DNA of 64,000 nt from Cladopsammia gracilis (GCA_022457155.1 JAJGOT010000339.1:327501-391500); one strand, 5' to 3'; shown: positions 33,501 to 45,962, numbered from the stretch's first letter. Numbers and translations: made by a program. Notes: a model not told the origin generated them from the sequence alone.

Positions 33501-36500
33501 TAGTGAAATGATTGAGAAAGAAAAAGTGTAGTTGTGTACCTGTTTTTGTCTGTGTCAGCATCCATGAACATTGTGGTATGGCGATCAATATGTCCTGAGA
33601 CTTCCTTAGGATCAAGGGCTTTTCCAAACAAATAACCCCTAAGAACCAATTTATTAACGTCATCAGCAAGATGCCTTTCAAGATGTGAGTGTTAACTAAG
33701 AGGTGACATAGACTGGGTAAAAGAGCAATCGTTAAAAAACAGATGTTATTGGGTTCACAGGCGTGACACTCAGATAAAGTGTAATGCATCAGTCAATTCC
33801 AGCAGTACCCATGTCCCCTTCGGGACATCCCCCGGCATTCAGATGAAAGTGAAATGCATCAGTCAATTCCAGCAGTGGCGATGTCCCCCACCTCGGGACA
33901 ACCCCCGGGCATTCAGATAAAAAGTGTAATGCATCAGTCAATTCCAGCAGTGGCGATGTCCCCCCCCCCCGGGGACAACCCCCGGGCATGCAGATAAAAA
34001 GTGTAATGCATCAGTCAATTCCAGCAGTGCCCATGTCCTCCCTTCCCCCCCCCCCCCCCCGGACAACCCCCGGGCATTAGCATTTACTGAAAAATATTGG
34101 CAAATGCCTTCTGGCGAGGGCATAAAAGCTGTTCAAATGCTCCGGGGTATAGTAAAAAAAAGCCAAGGAAAATGTTTTCGAATCTGTACTCATCCAAACG
34201 TAATTTAAAGTTAAACTAAGTCAACAGAGAAGTGTTTTCCCTCAGCGACAATTTTGTCGTCAGAAATGGAGCCAGGATTCTTTGAGGTCGAAAACACGAG
34301 GATTTCAAATGCCCTGGGGTACACTGAGTGTAGGCTAATGGCCGATCCCCGGGGTTAGAACATGAGCAAATGCCCGACTAATGCCGGGTGGGGTGGGTAG
34401 GCACTGCCGAAATTGACTGATGCATTTGGCGTGATGAGTCAATGGAGAAAGGGAAGGATCTGCTCAGTAGCATTGCATTCTACTTTCTGCAATGAATAAA
34501 GTAAAACCCCGCGTACAACAACCTAGATTTTTCAAGTCAGCCTATAAAGGTTCTTATATATTTGATGTCTACCGAGAATTTTATAGGCTAAAGAGGAAAA
34601 CGTGCTTGCTGCTGGTCCAACAAGTTATCTATATGGGTGTGGTCCCTTCCTTATGTAAAAGAAACAGATGTCTAACAAGTAAGACAACATTCTACACACC
34701 CTGCTCTAGAACCTAATTCAGGTTGTTTGTGCATGCTCAACAAAACTAAACTGCTTTTAAACACCAATTCATGCCTGGTCAGGTTGCACAGTCACCACAG
34801 AAATGATTTCTTTCTGATTTTCCAAGAAGGAACCTCTTTCAATTTTTTGGTTCAACAGGTTCTTGTATAATGGGGGGTTTAGATGTCAAAATTTTAGTCT
34901 ACAGGTTCTTAATCCACTGGGTTCTTATACGCGGATTTTTACTGTATGGCAGCATGCAGTCTTGCATTTGCTTAGCGTTAAACAGGGCAACCCCCCCCCC
35001 CCCCCCTTCAAATCGCAAATTCCCCGTTTTGACATGCGGAAGCGTACACATGTACCTCATAATAGAAACAAAGATGGTGGCGTTTGTGAGACACTTTGAA
35101 CAAGACGTCATCCAGTGCAAAGCCCCGGCTAAACGTTCAAACATTTGCGCGACAGCAAATGGTGGACGCGCGGCTAAACGCCCCATTAACGTGTTAATGT
35201 TGAATGGCATTGTTGGACGCACCGCTTAAAGGGGCTATGTCGCAAGGTGAGTCTGCGCAATGAGTTCCTGTCATGTGACGTCACCTGACATCACACATGT
35301 CAAATTTCTATTGTTCCCTCCCCGGATCGCGGCAAGTTTTATCGCGCTTGCACTCGTGTCGAACCTCGCGAGGTAAACAAACACACGATCGATTTCGCTT
35401 TTAAATTCCTCTCCAACTTCCACCACTACTGGAAGACATCGAATTTTTCGAAGGTACAACTAACAAATCGCAGAAATAATTTACCAAAAATCTAGCCAAG
35501 TAAATACTCTAACTAATTTGTAAACTTGAGATCTATCCTTCCACGCAATACGACGGGATGGAACGGATTGCAGCGAATTCGACAGTAATGGCCGCCAACT
35601 TGATAAAAAGCAACCGAACGTTTTTCAAGTTGTTAGTACCCAGTACTCACCCGCCATCCTCGCTACATAGCCCCTTTAACATCCCAACATTGTTGTCCAA
35701 CATTTGTTGGACGCACGGCTGAAACATGATTGGCTAGCGCTTTTGTTAGCGTTATCTTGGAAAGCTTGCAAGCCGCTCAAACATTGCTGCGCCCAACAAA
35801 CTGTAATGGGCAAAATATTTGATTGAAAACAAAATATTCCCCCAACAATAAATGTTTGTCAAACAATCTAACATGGGGCTAAACTATCTAACATTGATCA
35901 ACCAACAAATGTTGTATAACAGTCTTAGAACGTTTAGTCACAGGACACCCAAGCGTAATGTTTGCATAATAATGATATTTGAAAATATAGGTAGTTGTAT
36001 GGAATTTTGCATTGAACATTTTAAGCAATATGTAAAATCAAAATTGCTGAATAAAATCGTTGAAACATTTATTGCAGTTGTGTTCTATCTTTATACAGTG
36101 TTTCTATGCTATTTGAGCGATTTTAAGTCCATCTAGCTTCCCTTGTACAATATAACTGAAAGGAAGGAGAGTTCGGTAGCTTTCGGCGTTCGACACGTCT
36201 CCACAAATGGCTCATTTTTCGCACAAAAATAGGTGCTGATCCCATTCTGACTGGTCGTCCTAACAGTAGAATAACGTTAAATTGCATTTCTTCGAACAAA
36301 TTGAACATCCCTTGTTATTATGACGAATAAGCCGCTCCACAAAATCACATAGCACTGCAAAATATGCGCCATAAATCCGCAAAATATGCAAACATTACGC
36401 TTGGGTGTCCTATGGTTTAGTCGGGGCTTGACATCCTCTTAATAATGCAACTCCATGAACGAAGCAGAATGACCCATTGCGGGAAAAGTTATACAAAACA

Positions 36501-39500
36501 GTTCTTATACTTGTCTCTCAACAAAAAATGTGCTGCGAGTTGCAGAAAAAGTTGAGCGCTTCTCTAGTGTTAACATGTTATGTAACATGTAATCTGCAAC
36601 TTGTAACTTGTACAGCATCTAAGGTGTTTTAGGCCCCGTCCACACGTATCCGTTTTCGTTTGAAAACGCAAAAGTTTTTTTCCGTTTTCGCTTCCCGTCC
36701 ACACGTATCCGATGAAAACGGTCACCGAAAACGGAAACTTTTGAAAACGCTTTCGAAAGTGGAAACTTTTGAAAACGGTGTTTTCGCGTTCTCGTGTGGA
36801 CACCCGAAAACGGAACTTTTCGAAAACGATGACGTCAAGAGGTCGAATTCAGTCCACTACGCATGCGATAAAAGCGATGAAAAGTCACAAACAACTCGCA
36901 GGCTCGGCTAAAATCAGTGGCGCGCATGCTCTTTAGAGGCATTTGAAGCGTTTTCAGTGTTTTTGCGCATGCGTGTGGACAGGCAAAAACGATTCGAAAA
37001 CACTACGTGTGGACGGAGAGATTTTGAAAAACGGAAAGAAACTTTTGCGTTTTCAGACGAAAACGGATACGTGTGGACGGGGCCTTAATGTTCCAGCAGT
37101 GTCGATATCTTGCAGGCAGTATCGTGCAGGATAGGGTTAGGCTCAAAGACTCACTCCAGGGACCCCCCCCCCCAAAAAAAAAAAAAAAATCCTTATTGAC
37201 TTGTCTCCCCTCCCCCTTACGTCATGGAGTCTTGATCCGCCACTGTTAAGGTGGTTCGATACAGTTTTCTGGAGACCATACCTACATTTTTTAATCGGCT
37301 TTTAAGCGGTCTTCTCCAAGTCAGATCAACATGAAATTTTCACCACTAACTAGTTTTGAATTAAAGTTTGGCAATATATATTGTCTGGTAAAATCGATAT
37401 TACCATGACGACGATAAACAAGAAACTTAGAAATCAGTAAAAGTGAAATTTAACGCGTTTAAGATTTCGCATTAAAAATCCCATATAGACTTCTTAAAAT
37501 ATGGTATATGGCATATATATTTTGCAAGAATAAAAAAATTCTGCATGTTTGATTTCAAATAAATCGCAACAATATTTCAAACCTTACTATTTGTGTACTG
37601 TTAATAAATTGATCGAGAGATTAACACTGGTTTTGTGAAATTCCTTAATGATAGTGTCAAAACGTAGCTTGATGTTATGTTTGTAAACCTTGAAAGTTTT
37701 GTTTACTTTCTGTTTTGCGATCTTGAGAACTGCCTGTTTTCCTAACATCGCTTCATGTGCAATTTTTGGGTAATTTTCGATTTTAATCGCTTTTGCAAAA
37801 ATCTGAGAAACGGCTCGATGGATTTTTTTTAACTGTATCGAACCACCTTAAGGCTGTTAAGGCTGTTCGTCTTCATGTGGACAAGTAAAACGACCCGAAA
37901 ACAATCGTGTGGAGGCTTACTGGATCCGTATATACGGTACTTAAAATACAGGTGTGTGAGTTAACTTACTGATCTTTATCGAGTACTCTCAAATTTCCAA
38001 GCCAACGATTAAATCCTACAGCCACTTCATAGGAATTGATATAACCATCCTCATCTTTATCAAAAGCGTGGAAGATATCTCGTGCCTTCTGTATCTCAAG
38101 AGGAGATAGCATTCTCACAAGTTGAAACTGTAAAAAAAAAAGAGAAAACATCAAAGAAAATTCCTATTATAATGGACACCCTTAGTGCAGTAATAACGAG
38201 AAATGTCCGAAATCACTGCGTTTTCGTTCGGGAATATAACTAAACTTTCTCCAATCCGTTACCCCTGGGGTAGTCTGCGAGTAATCCCTCATTTTCCTCA
38301 GGGATATTAGAGCGCCTTTCTCGTGTGGGGTGATTTTCCCATGCTCTCGCGTTTCGCTCGCTCCAGGGTAACTCGGGGGGGGGGGGGGGGGGGGGGGGTG
38401 GCTCGGGTACACGAGGCCATATAAATTGGCCCTTAGACAGTAGTCTACCCCTGAGGGAGGGGTACCATATACAAATGACAGAGGTGATCGGGAATTTAAA
38501 AAAAAACCTAAAAGGTACAAGAAACTCGTTTTATGGGCGTGGCTCAAATTCATTTTCACCACTAGGAGGCACCAATTCTAACACAAAACACGTCATGTTC
38601 TGTCATATTTTTTTCAGCTCAATACCCTAAAAGGTAGCGCGATAATCTAACGGTAGTCATTTTACATTTTGGTACCCTGGGTGATACCAATCTACAAATT
38701 TTGCCCTCTAAAAGGTATGACAATCAACCCCATCATTTTTATAATGGGAGTCCTTCCTGGGTCTTAACCTCCTTTGCTCCTTGAGATGGTTTCTAATCAT
38801 CTCTCCGAATGGTATTTTGTACCCTGCTTAACTAATATTTTACAGTTAACTACTAAAAATGTGCAATTCCACAAACGTTCTGAGTTGTGCACATATTACA
38901 GAATTTTGTAAAGTGAACTTGAAGATAAAATGTCTAATTTTTATCAGCCAGTGAACGAGAACAAGTTGGCCTACCTTACTCCTATTCGCACTGATACGTT
39001 TCAGAGCTTCATGGTTAAGAAATTCCCACCAGTCAATTGTACCCGTTTGATCTTTATCCATTCGTTTAAACTGTCCAAACAAACATTTATCACATTTATC
39101 ACATTTATCACATATCAAGATATATAGTCATCAGTTTCAATCGTGTTCTCCTCTTAGATATTTTTTTGTTCTTAACATGGGTCATGGGGGTTCAGACAAT
39201 TTTGGTTCGAAGCTGCTCCAAATTAAAATTATCTTTGTCGAACATGAAATAGACAAATTCGGATAACGCATTGTTGTACCCAATTCAAACCTTCTGGGAA
39301 TAAGATTCTTTGTTCACAAAATTTCCATATAATTTCCATGTCCATGTCAACCCGGCCAAGAGGTTTGAATTGGGTACAACAATGCGTTAGCCGAATTTGT
39401 CTATGCTTATATAGTACTAAGAGGAAGATATCAAGTTTCCAATCCTGGCCACCTGCAGCCCAAGACACTTATTTTTACTCTAAGAGCGCTGGTAGAGTAA

Positions 39501-42500
39501 TTTTAAACAAAACTGGGCCATGATTTCTGGGTTTCCAAGTCAAAAACTGTCTTATGAAGATGTCTGTATAATGAAGAGGTAGAGATTGATTAGATGAGTT
39601 TTGCCCTAGCTATAGCAGGGGCGGATGCAGGATTTTTCTTAGGAGGGGGTGCACCTCTAAGGAATGACGTAACTGAAGGGTGACGTAAACAAATTTTAGA
39701 AGCGGACAATGCAGACTAGGTCATCTCAGGGGGGGGGGGGGGGTGCGCACCCCCTGCACCCTCCCGCTAGATCCGCCCCTGTATAGTGAACTGAATTTAA
39801 ACGGATGTGCTGTCTGTTTAATAGGAGAGACTCCACAGTGTATTTCTCTCTTAATTTTTTTCTTTTCAGGGATTGTCCAACATTTCACAGTAATAGCTTG
39901 ACCAGTGATGCATGAACATTCCATGCGAATGGCAGTGATCACAGGAACCATGTTTACAATTGCTTGGCAACAGAAACAAGCACAATTGAAGATGTGAACT
40001 GCATCATATATGAAGCATATATGACCGTGGCATACTTTGAAATGAAAATGTCAAGGGGGAGGGGAGGGAGTGGCAGTGTATGGCAGAACCCAGGAGAGGG
40101 GGGACTTGAGGAAAGTGTAATGAATATGGGAAAAGTCTGAAAAGTGAGAACAGGATTTGTAATTTAGAGGGTGCCTAAAAGTAGAGGAGATGCAGAAATT
40201 ACAAAGCAATGGGTGCGCGGGAACCACCAAAGGAAGGCCCCCTGTCTCCTCCTCCACCTCCCCCATTCCCATGCATTTTTGTTAGATTACAAAGAATTTG
40301 TGCCCATTAAGTTATCAGCCAGCCAAAGAAATCATTGATATTAAATTACAAAATAAATGATTTTTGATGCTCGGCGCTAGAGTGATCTGCATACAGACAG
40401 TCCAGAAGGGTGGCTGATACCTGAGTTAATCTCTGTTACATTATAACTTATAAGCAATACGTAATTTACAATAAACATACCTCATTTCTAACCTCCTCCT
40501 CCATATAACTTGGCATGTTCTCATTGTGAATGTCCCTGAATTCCCCTGTTTTAAAGCGGACAAACTCATCTTCGTTTATCTGAGTGTCTGAAAAGAATTA
40601 AGCTTCATTTACTTAGGCAATTGAAAGGGTCGGAGCATAACCAACCTATGCCGAATTTGAGACCTTTATTTTTGTGTTCATTTTGCCTCATTTTTGGCAT
40701 GTGACCCACAAATCAACCACAAAACATTGTTCAGAAATTTGCATGCTGGTTTTTCCATCGCCTTAGAGAAATAACGCAATGTAAATAAACTAAACTACCA
40801 GAAGACAGATGAGTGATTTGATCATACTCTAGTGATTTGACCATACTCTAAAACGACACCATTACAAAGCAGATTGACTGTAAGAACATGCGACTGCAAA
40901 TACTCCTGACCAATGCCAACAACAGACAGACAGACAGACACCTTTATTTAAAAATAAAATTCTATGTTCTCCCAGGGTAGTCCCTTCAGAGGGTTAAAAA
41001 ACCCCACTGCTATCAATGGGAGCCCTGGGAGAAACATAATTAACTAAATTTAAATGTACAAATACTGAAAAAACCTGAAGGAAAATACCGTTATTTACAC
41101 ACGCCTGGCTCACTTATCGATCGTGAGCTCGCTTATCGATCGTGAGCTCACTAATCGTGTAGCGTGTGTATAAGCCAACATGTTTATATAAGGCCTGTTC
41201 AGTGATTGAAAGACATTAAGTCTGGAAATCCTTAAGTCTCTGGCACCTCTCAAAGAAACAAGTTGTGTCCCTTGTTGTACCTTGTGTCTGAAGCGCTATT
41301 TAGTGCTCAAAGTGAAAATAGACCTTGGTGGACAAGATAAGCCAGCAGGAAGGTCTGGAATCACTTCAGATCAGGAATGGCCAGGGGCACTATTGTGAGT
41401 GGTAGGATTTCCCATCCCGTGCCGTAGTTGAAATGCCCCATACCCGAAGTGCTTCCAGACTTCTAAAAATTTTCCGTATTTTGTTTAGGCGGAAATTCCA
41501 TTTTTGTTCTCGCCATTGATATCCTGACATGATTTGCGACACCTTTGCTGACTATTGGTGACTATATTGAACAGGATTTAGCGGTCTGGGCCCAAACTTG
41601 GCCATCTGAAGTTAGAAAAAAATCAGCATAAAAACGAGAAATTCGAGTAAACTTTGGGATTCATTTTCTCGAGCAGGAGACAGGGAGTTTAGTTTATTTT
41701 TGTTTTTTTGCATATGTTACTTCTCTAAAACGTGGAAATAACACAAATATAAAAAAAATTCTGAACAATGTTTTGCAATTAATTTGTAGGTCACATGCCA
41801 AAAATGAGGCCAAATGAGCGTGAAAAAAAAAAGGCCTCAAATTTGACATAGGTCAACTGGTTATGCTCCGAGCCCTTCAATTACACTTTACAGTTTATTG
41901 GTAGGATTAACACTCAAGCCAGCTAAATCATAACTCTTGACACTTTTACAATAAACATAATTTACTTAATAAGTACTATGTACCTTGATTCACATCTAGT
42001 TTATCAAAATTTTCTATCAACTGTTGCATTTCTTCATCTGTGAGAAGAGTTGTAAAGCTTTCCTGCAAACACGATATCCAAACATCTACCGTTAAGTTAT
42101 TAGGTAAACCCTTTTACTACTAAAGTAAGGAACTAACTGCAAAATGTACATGTAGCTACACATGGTCTGGTATATAAGGGTGAGAGTTACAGAGTCCCAG
42201 CAGCACAATCCACCACCCAAAAATGGACAGAGTACCCCCACCTCCTCCCGAATCAAACTGTATTTTATTTCCCTTGACAGTTTGTAGTTTACAGTGAAAT
42301 CCCGATTTTTCGAATACTCGATTTTTTGAAACTCCTGATTATTCGAACCAAAACTCGTTCCCCAGTAATCATAATTGGACTCAGAGTGGAGTATAGTTGA
42401 GGGAGTAACTGACACTGGACAATTATTTTCAAATCAGCTGAACACATGCTGATAGTCCAAGGGTATCTGAAATTACATTCACAGTTACCCTTAAATTAAT

Positions 42501-45500
42501 CACATGAACAACAAAATTTGAGTTTAAAAAGTCTATGTGGACTAATTTTATGTACCGGTACTCAAAACGTCAGGGATATTTTTTATGAGTTTGAAACCGC
42601 AAGAGGGACACAAGGCCAAACAAAAAACATTCAAGTGCACCTGATTGACGTATACAACTTAGGTGTCCAATTACAGCTATCCAATTAAAAAAATTGCAAT
42701 CGTGCAGGTGTAATTGAATTGGACACCCATGTGACCGTGCACCAATTATCAATATGGATGACCAATGGCAATCTTTTTTTTTGTTACTGATATCATTTGA
42801 ACAGCAAAATACTCACACAATCAAAGCAACTCCATCCTGTCTCTGTATTTGCCTTCCTAAATGCCTGCAGCTCTGACTGATCATACAACTTGCCTTTCTT
42901 CTTCAAACAGAGTTCGTGGAATACCTTGCAACACACTCGGCAAGGACGAACTTCGGCTCCAGTATATGTACGACAAATAGAGCACAGCTCTTCATTCTCG
43001 ACCTTATTTTGGAAATTAAAACGAATTTTAGGCAAAATCAGCGATCCAAGCTCCAAGACATGGTGAGTGAAAAAAAAAAATGGCGACTGAATTATCGGCA
43101 AAGGTCTCCATTTGAATTGGCGACCAAAGGATTTAAGCTTACATGTAAGATCACTCTAAGGTGCGGGATTGCAGAAAATTGGAATATACTAATTTGCATC
43201 TCATTGAATAAGAATAGATCTCATTGTCTCAACACCTTGTTCTAAAGAGAATTGAAAAAAATAGAACCAATTTTCCGCAATCCCGCACCTCACTCTAAGA
43301 TCAAAACAATAAAGTTGACTTTACGTTTTATCGATTTTTAGTCGGGATTTCACGAGTTTAAGTATATGAAAAGGTAGGGATTTCACAAAGAATAGGAATG
43401 GGAAGCGAAGCCATGCCATTGAAACATAAAAAAGTTAAGGAAAACTGCCATTCAGAAGTATTATAAAAATGGCGTTTCAAAATATATCAAACAGACGCAC
43501 GTAAAGGTTCTGAAAGGGGTACCATTTTCAATGAAAGGTATATGAAAGGGGTACCATTTTCAATGAAAGGTATATGAAAGGGGTACCTTTTCTGTCAAAA
43601 TGGGTATATGAAAGGGTAAGGGTTTGGACCTCGGGGCAGAGCATCCCCGTAGAAAACTTTATTGAGTACAACCTCCGGGTATAAGACATGTGTACTGGCA
43701 TAAGGTTCTGTTTTTTTGCCCATGATTGTGGGATATGTAATGAGGGGGGCCAGGAAAAAAACACACCAAATAATAGGGGGGGGGGGGGGGGGCTTCCAAA
43801 AATTGCAAGGGAAAAAAATCTGAAATTGACATAGCACCCCCCCCCCCCCTCCCCCTCTGCATAAATTATGAACCCTCCCTAAGTAAAGAAAATAAACCAG
43901 TATAGATTAAAAGTGAATGGGGAGAGGGGGGAGCTATCAAAAAACGACTTTAATAATAAGTAAGTAGGTACATGGCAAATGAGGTAAAAATAAATGTTAT
44001 CATTTCTACAAAATATTTCAATGTGTTTAGAGTTTTTAATGGTTGAAATTTTGAACAGTGGCATTGTATGCTCATCACATTTATTTTTAAACTTGGATGT
44101 GATCACAAGAGATTTGAATTTGATAGGATTTGAATTAAGCGTCAAGGCATCCAGCATGGTAAACCAAGGCGCTCTTGGCCAGAAGTTCTCTCATGGCTTC
44201 GCCATTCATTCGCAGGCATTGCCTGGTCCTGATTTCTTATGACGGTGTGGCACAAGAGAACATCTGAAGACTTGTTGATATAACTTTGATTTGACAGTTC
44301 ATAAGTCTGTTTGCGTGTTTAAAGCTTTTGAAATAGTACTTTAAAATTGCTAATAGTACCTTGAAATTATTATTTACACACCTTTTATAATGTTTTTATT
44401 TATGGGTCTGGGAATCTTTTAATGGCTTTGCAGTAACACTCCACTTTTACAGTGATAATTGGCTTGTAGTCCCTTTACAGATTAAAAATTTAACATTAAA
44501 CATCACAAGCATCATCATCATCATCATCATATTACACCAACCAGACTTTACTGATTATGTCCTGAATATACATCATATATTGTTACAAGATTTACAGACA
44601 ACTACAATCAATTTAACAAAGCTTTTAATGAATCAGTTTAGTATGAAATTTATTCAATGTGATTTAAGTGTTTATCCCTATATTTCAGATCATTAGTAAG
44701 TTTATTTACTTTATTGTGTAATCAATTCAAGCTGTCTCTTTAGCATAGATTCTGATATTCCATTATAGAAATCAATTATTAACAGCCTTTGAACAGTAAT
44801 TGTCATTTTATTTATTAGAGCTGAGAATGAGGTGTCCATATCAAGTATGTGTATCAAATGAGGTGTCCATATCAAGTATGTGTCTCTAAATGAGGTGTCC
44901 ATATATCAAGTATGTGTTTGTAATGAGGTGTCCATATCAAGTATGTGTCTGTAATGAGGTGTCCATATCAAGTATGTGTCTCTAATGAGGTGTCCATATC
45001 AAGTACGTGTTTGTAATGAGGTGTCCATATCAAGTATGTGTCTCTAATGAGGTGTCCATATCAAGTACATGTCTCTAATGAGGTGTCCATATCAAGTACA
45101 TGTCTCTAATGAGGTGTCCATATCAAGTACATGTCTCTAATGAGGTGTCCATATCAAGTATGTGTCTCTAACTTGCAGTTCAATAGGATCCTTCTTTCAT
45201 AAAAGATGCAATAAAAATGGACATGGCCAAACCTTAAAAACTTTTGTATGAGTTTTTGTAAAAGGTTTTATAGAATGTTAGAATTAAAAAGTTGGCTTCT
45301 GTTTCAACAGTCGGCTGGTTTCAACTGGCGAATAAAAATGTGAGAATTGTAAAAGGAAGATTTGTCATTTATCGGAAAATCGAGAACTTGACACCTTCAC
45401 GGCACCTACTATAATCGCGTTTTGAAAACGACAAACTTTTCTAAAGGAATGTTTACTCAAAACTTGTCAAAAAACTTGTACTGTAACTATTAATTATAAG

Positions 45501-45962
45501 TCTGAAGTAAATCTGTATATTTTTGATAAGCTTATTAAGTGGTTATCAGGTTTGCAATTCAAAACTTTAAATACTTACTCTAGTTTTCCAAGCACCAAAG
45601 TATGGAATGCTGACAACAGCATTGTCACGTTTGTTCCAATATCCTGCCGTACCACTGTCATAGGAATAATCCGTTCCCAACTCTGGCAGACCATAAGAGA
45701 GTGCAGACTTGTCACGATTCATGTGTTCCCTGTCATAATCATCATCTCTGCTAGTAAACTTAACGTTTTTCTGTTCATGCGAAGCCATGTGTGTTTGTCT
45801 TTCAATGGACGGACTGTCTTTGCTGTGGTTGCTAATTGTTGGGCTGTCTTTGCCTTTTAGGTTAGAGTCTTTCGAAGCCATCTTTAGAGCTGACACAACA
45901 GCAGCAGTCTGCTGGACTTTCTTAGTCCGATCTCTATTTTTTTTGGATACAATAACTCCCAT
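30521..45962 (-). CDS. PHF24: PHD finger protein 24 (GINIP) orthologue, eight coding exons
   Basis: Coding exons, in transcription order: 45962-45579, 43002-42817, 42062-41984, 40587-40481, 39070-38975, 38127-37970, 33638-33540, 30587-30521. All have GT-AG junctions and join to 1176 bp without a stop, 391 residues against about 400 in human. Residues 1-6, MGVIVS, fit an N-myristoylation site and match human MGVLMS. A C4HC3 zinc finger has Cys135, 138, 149, 152, His157, Cys160, 187, 190 and the conserved ETGWSC. EF-hand loops lie at 213-224, 257-268 (DKDQTGTIDWWE) and 307-318 (DKDEDGYINSYE). The last exon, SWDEYLREQALYIIAARPN, matches human DWPTFLQENVLYILAARPN. In mammals the protein binds active G-alpha-i and tunes GABA-B signalling at neuronal membranes. 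Such a role here is inferred. The start was chosen by the homology and the Gly2. A splice acceptor at 45972 implies a non-coding first exon further upstream. The acceptor of exon 2 is the least certain junction. Confidence 0.9.
30672..31018. repeat. Degenerate 10-bp array, AGCGATCGTT
   Basis: Some 35 imperfect copies of AGYRATCGTT in register at about 10 bp. The array resumes at 32698-32930 after two TIR elements, so it was a single array that was split by insertion. It lies in the last intron of the PHF24 gene. Confidence 0.85.
31019..32107. mobile_element. TTAA-type element, CCCGTTTACACATGCGA family, with a nested insertion
   Basis: The left end after TTAA is GGCCCGTTTACACATGCGAT. The right end is ATCACCTGTGTAAACGGGCC before TTTA. 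The words TGCGATTT and GCGACAAA recur in both orientations. Another TTAA-flanked element occupies 31093-31873. Confidence 0.7.
31093..31873. mobile_element. TTAA-flanked element nested in the previous one
   Basis: Both ends are TTAA, with inverted termini AGTGCCTATGAAGTAAA and TTTACTTCATAGACACT. Further pairing extends inward (ATATCTCCGGAAT / ATATCTCTGGAAA-like). It is about 780 bp and has no protein recognised. Confidence 0.7.
32104..32697. mobile_element. TIR element, GGTGTCACACAGTCG family
   Basis: The ends GCGGGTGTCACACAGTCGCG and TCGACTGTGTGACACCGCC are inverted copies between TTTA words. The interior repeats GAGCCGCTC and CGTGAG. It abuts the preceding element and shares one boundary word with it. 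Confidence 0.7.
32812..33041. repeat. 115-bp tandem duplication in the AGCGATCGTT array
   Basis: GTAGTGATCGCTAACGATCG through CATTTTTGCGCC occurs twice in a row with no visible difference. A recent event. Confidence 0.9.
33784..34424. mobile_element. TIR element with TGCATCAGTCAATT ends and inner tandem units
   Basis: The left side carries four tandem units of about 80 bp, each with GCATCAGTCAATTCCAGCAG and CCCCCGGGCAT. The right end has the inverse AATTGACTGATGCAT. Frames through the C/G-rich units are spurious. Confidence 0.6.
34497..34946. mobile_element. TIR element with GTAAAACCCCGCGTA ends
   Basis: The left AAAGTAAAACCCCGCGTACA is matched on the right by TTATACGCGGATTTTTACTG in reverse. 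GGTTCTTATA words occur at both sides. A pogo/Tigger-type relation is possible. Confidence 0.5.
35226..35678. mobile_element. TTAA-flanked MITE, AGGGGCTATGT ends
   Basis: The ends read TTAAAGGGGCTATGT and ACATAGCCCCTTTAA. It is about 450 bp with no protein. It interrupts an older repeat that has GTTGGACGCAC on both sides (35214 and 35704). Confidence 0.75.
36630..37088. mobile_element. TTAA-type element, CCCCGTCCACACGTATCCG family
   Basis: Inverted ends AGGCCCCGTCCACACGTATC and GATACGTGTGGACGGGGCCT, the right one followed by TAA. The interior is filled with GAAAACG/CGTTTTC words in both orientations, at times in tandem. Confidence 0.75.
37246..37851. mobile_element. TTAA-flanked element, GGTGGTTCGATACAG ends
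   Basis: TTAA at 37246-37249 and 37848-37851 flank perfect inverted ends GGTGGTTCGATACAGTT and AACTGTATCGAACCACC. It is 598 bp between the TTAA words, with no protein. Located between PHF24 exons 6 and 7. Confidence 0.85.
38370..38400. repeat. Poly-G tract in a TIR-like G/C-rich block
   Basis: A run of about 28 G. The surroundings (38260-38480) carry TACCCCTG/CAGGGGTA words in both orientations and resemble the element at 11854. Sequence errors are likely in the homopolymer. Confidence 0.6.
39248..39415. mobile_element. MITE, TAGACAAATTCGGCTAACGC family, copy A
   Basis: About 45-bp inverted ends, containing GCATTGTTGTACCCAATTCA and its reverse complement, begin and end with TAGACAAATTCGG. 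The second copy is at 58361-58545. A TA duplication is likely. Confidence 0.8.
39616..39781. mobile_element. hAT-like MITE with 5-bp duplication TATAG
   Basis: Ends CAGGGGCGGATGCAGGATTT and CTAGATCCGCCCCTG. TATAG is found at 39611-39615 and 39782-39786. hAT-type CAGGG ends are clear; the 5-bp rather than 8-bp duplication is notable. Confidence 0.75.
40617..41882. mobile_element. 1.26-kb element with about 120-bp inverted ends
   Basis: The left AAAGGGTCGGAGCATAACCA and the next 100 bp return in reverse complement up to TGGTTATGCTCCGAGCCCTT at 41858-41877. It includes a (CAGA)n run at 40922-40941 and a CTTATCGATCGTGAGCTC duplication at 41115-41150. No transposase was seen. Confidence 0.75.
42292..42362. 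mobile_element. Truncated Tigger/pogo-like MITE
   Basis: CAGTGAAATCCCGATTTTTC and the following 50 bp match the left end of the element at 10262. The right end is lost. Confidence 0.6.
43160..43289. mobile_element. MULE-like MITE with 9-bp duplication
   Basis: Inverted ends GGTGCGGGATTGCAGAAAAT and TTTTCCGCAATCCCGCACC. The 9-bp TCACTCTAA lies at 43151-43159 and 43290-43298. It is 130 bp long and about 160 bp upstream of PHF24 exon 2. Confidence 0.8.
43505..43620. repeat. Tandem repeat, 32-bp unit
   Basis: Three copies of GAAAGGGGTACCATTTTCAA followed by TGAAAGGTATAT, the last diverged. Confidence 0.75.
44825..45171. repeat. 31-bp tandem array, 11 units
   Basis: The unit TAATGAGGTGTCCATATCAA plus GTATGTGTCTC varies at its last six bases and at TATGTG/TACATG/TACGTG. 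It lies in the first coding intron of PHF24. Confidence 0.9.

Noticed and set aside
33789..34123. Gly/Pro-rich minus-strand frames
   Set aside because: They are caused by four C/G-rich tandem units in a TIR element.
38846..39118. Frame beginning with a KCDKCDKC repeat, a possible metal-binding peptide
   Set aside because: The Cys repeat comes from a (CATTTATCA)n run just before the PHF24 exon 5 acceptor; only 38975-39070 is coding.
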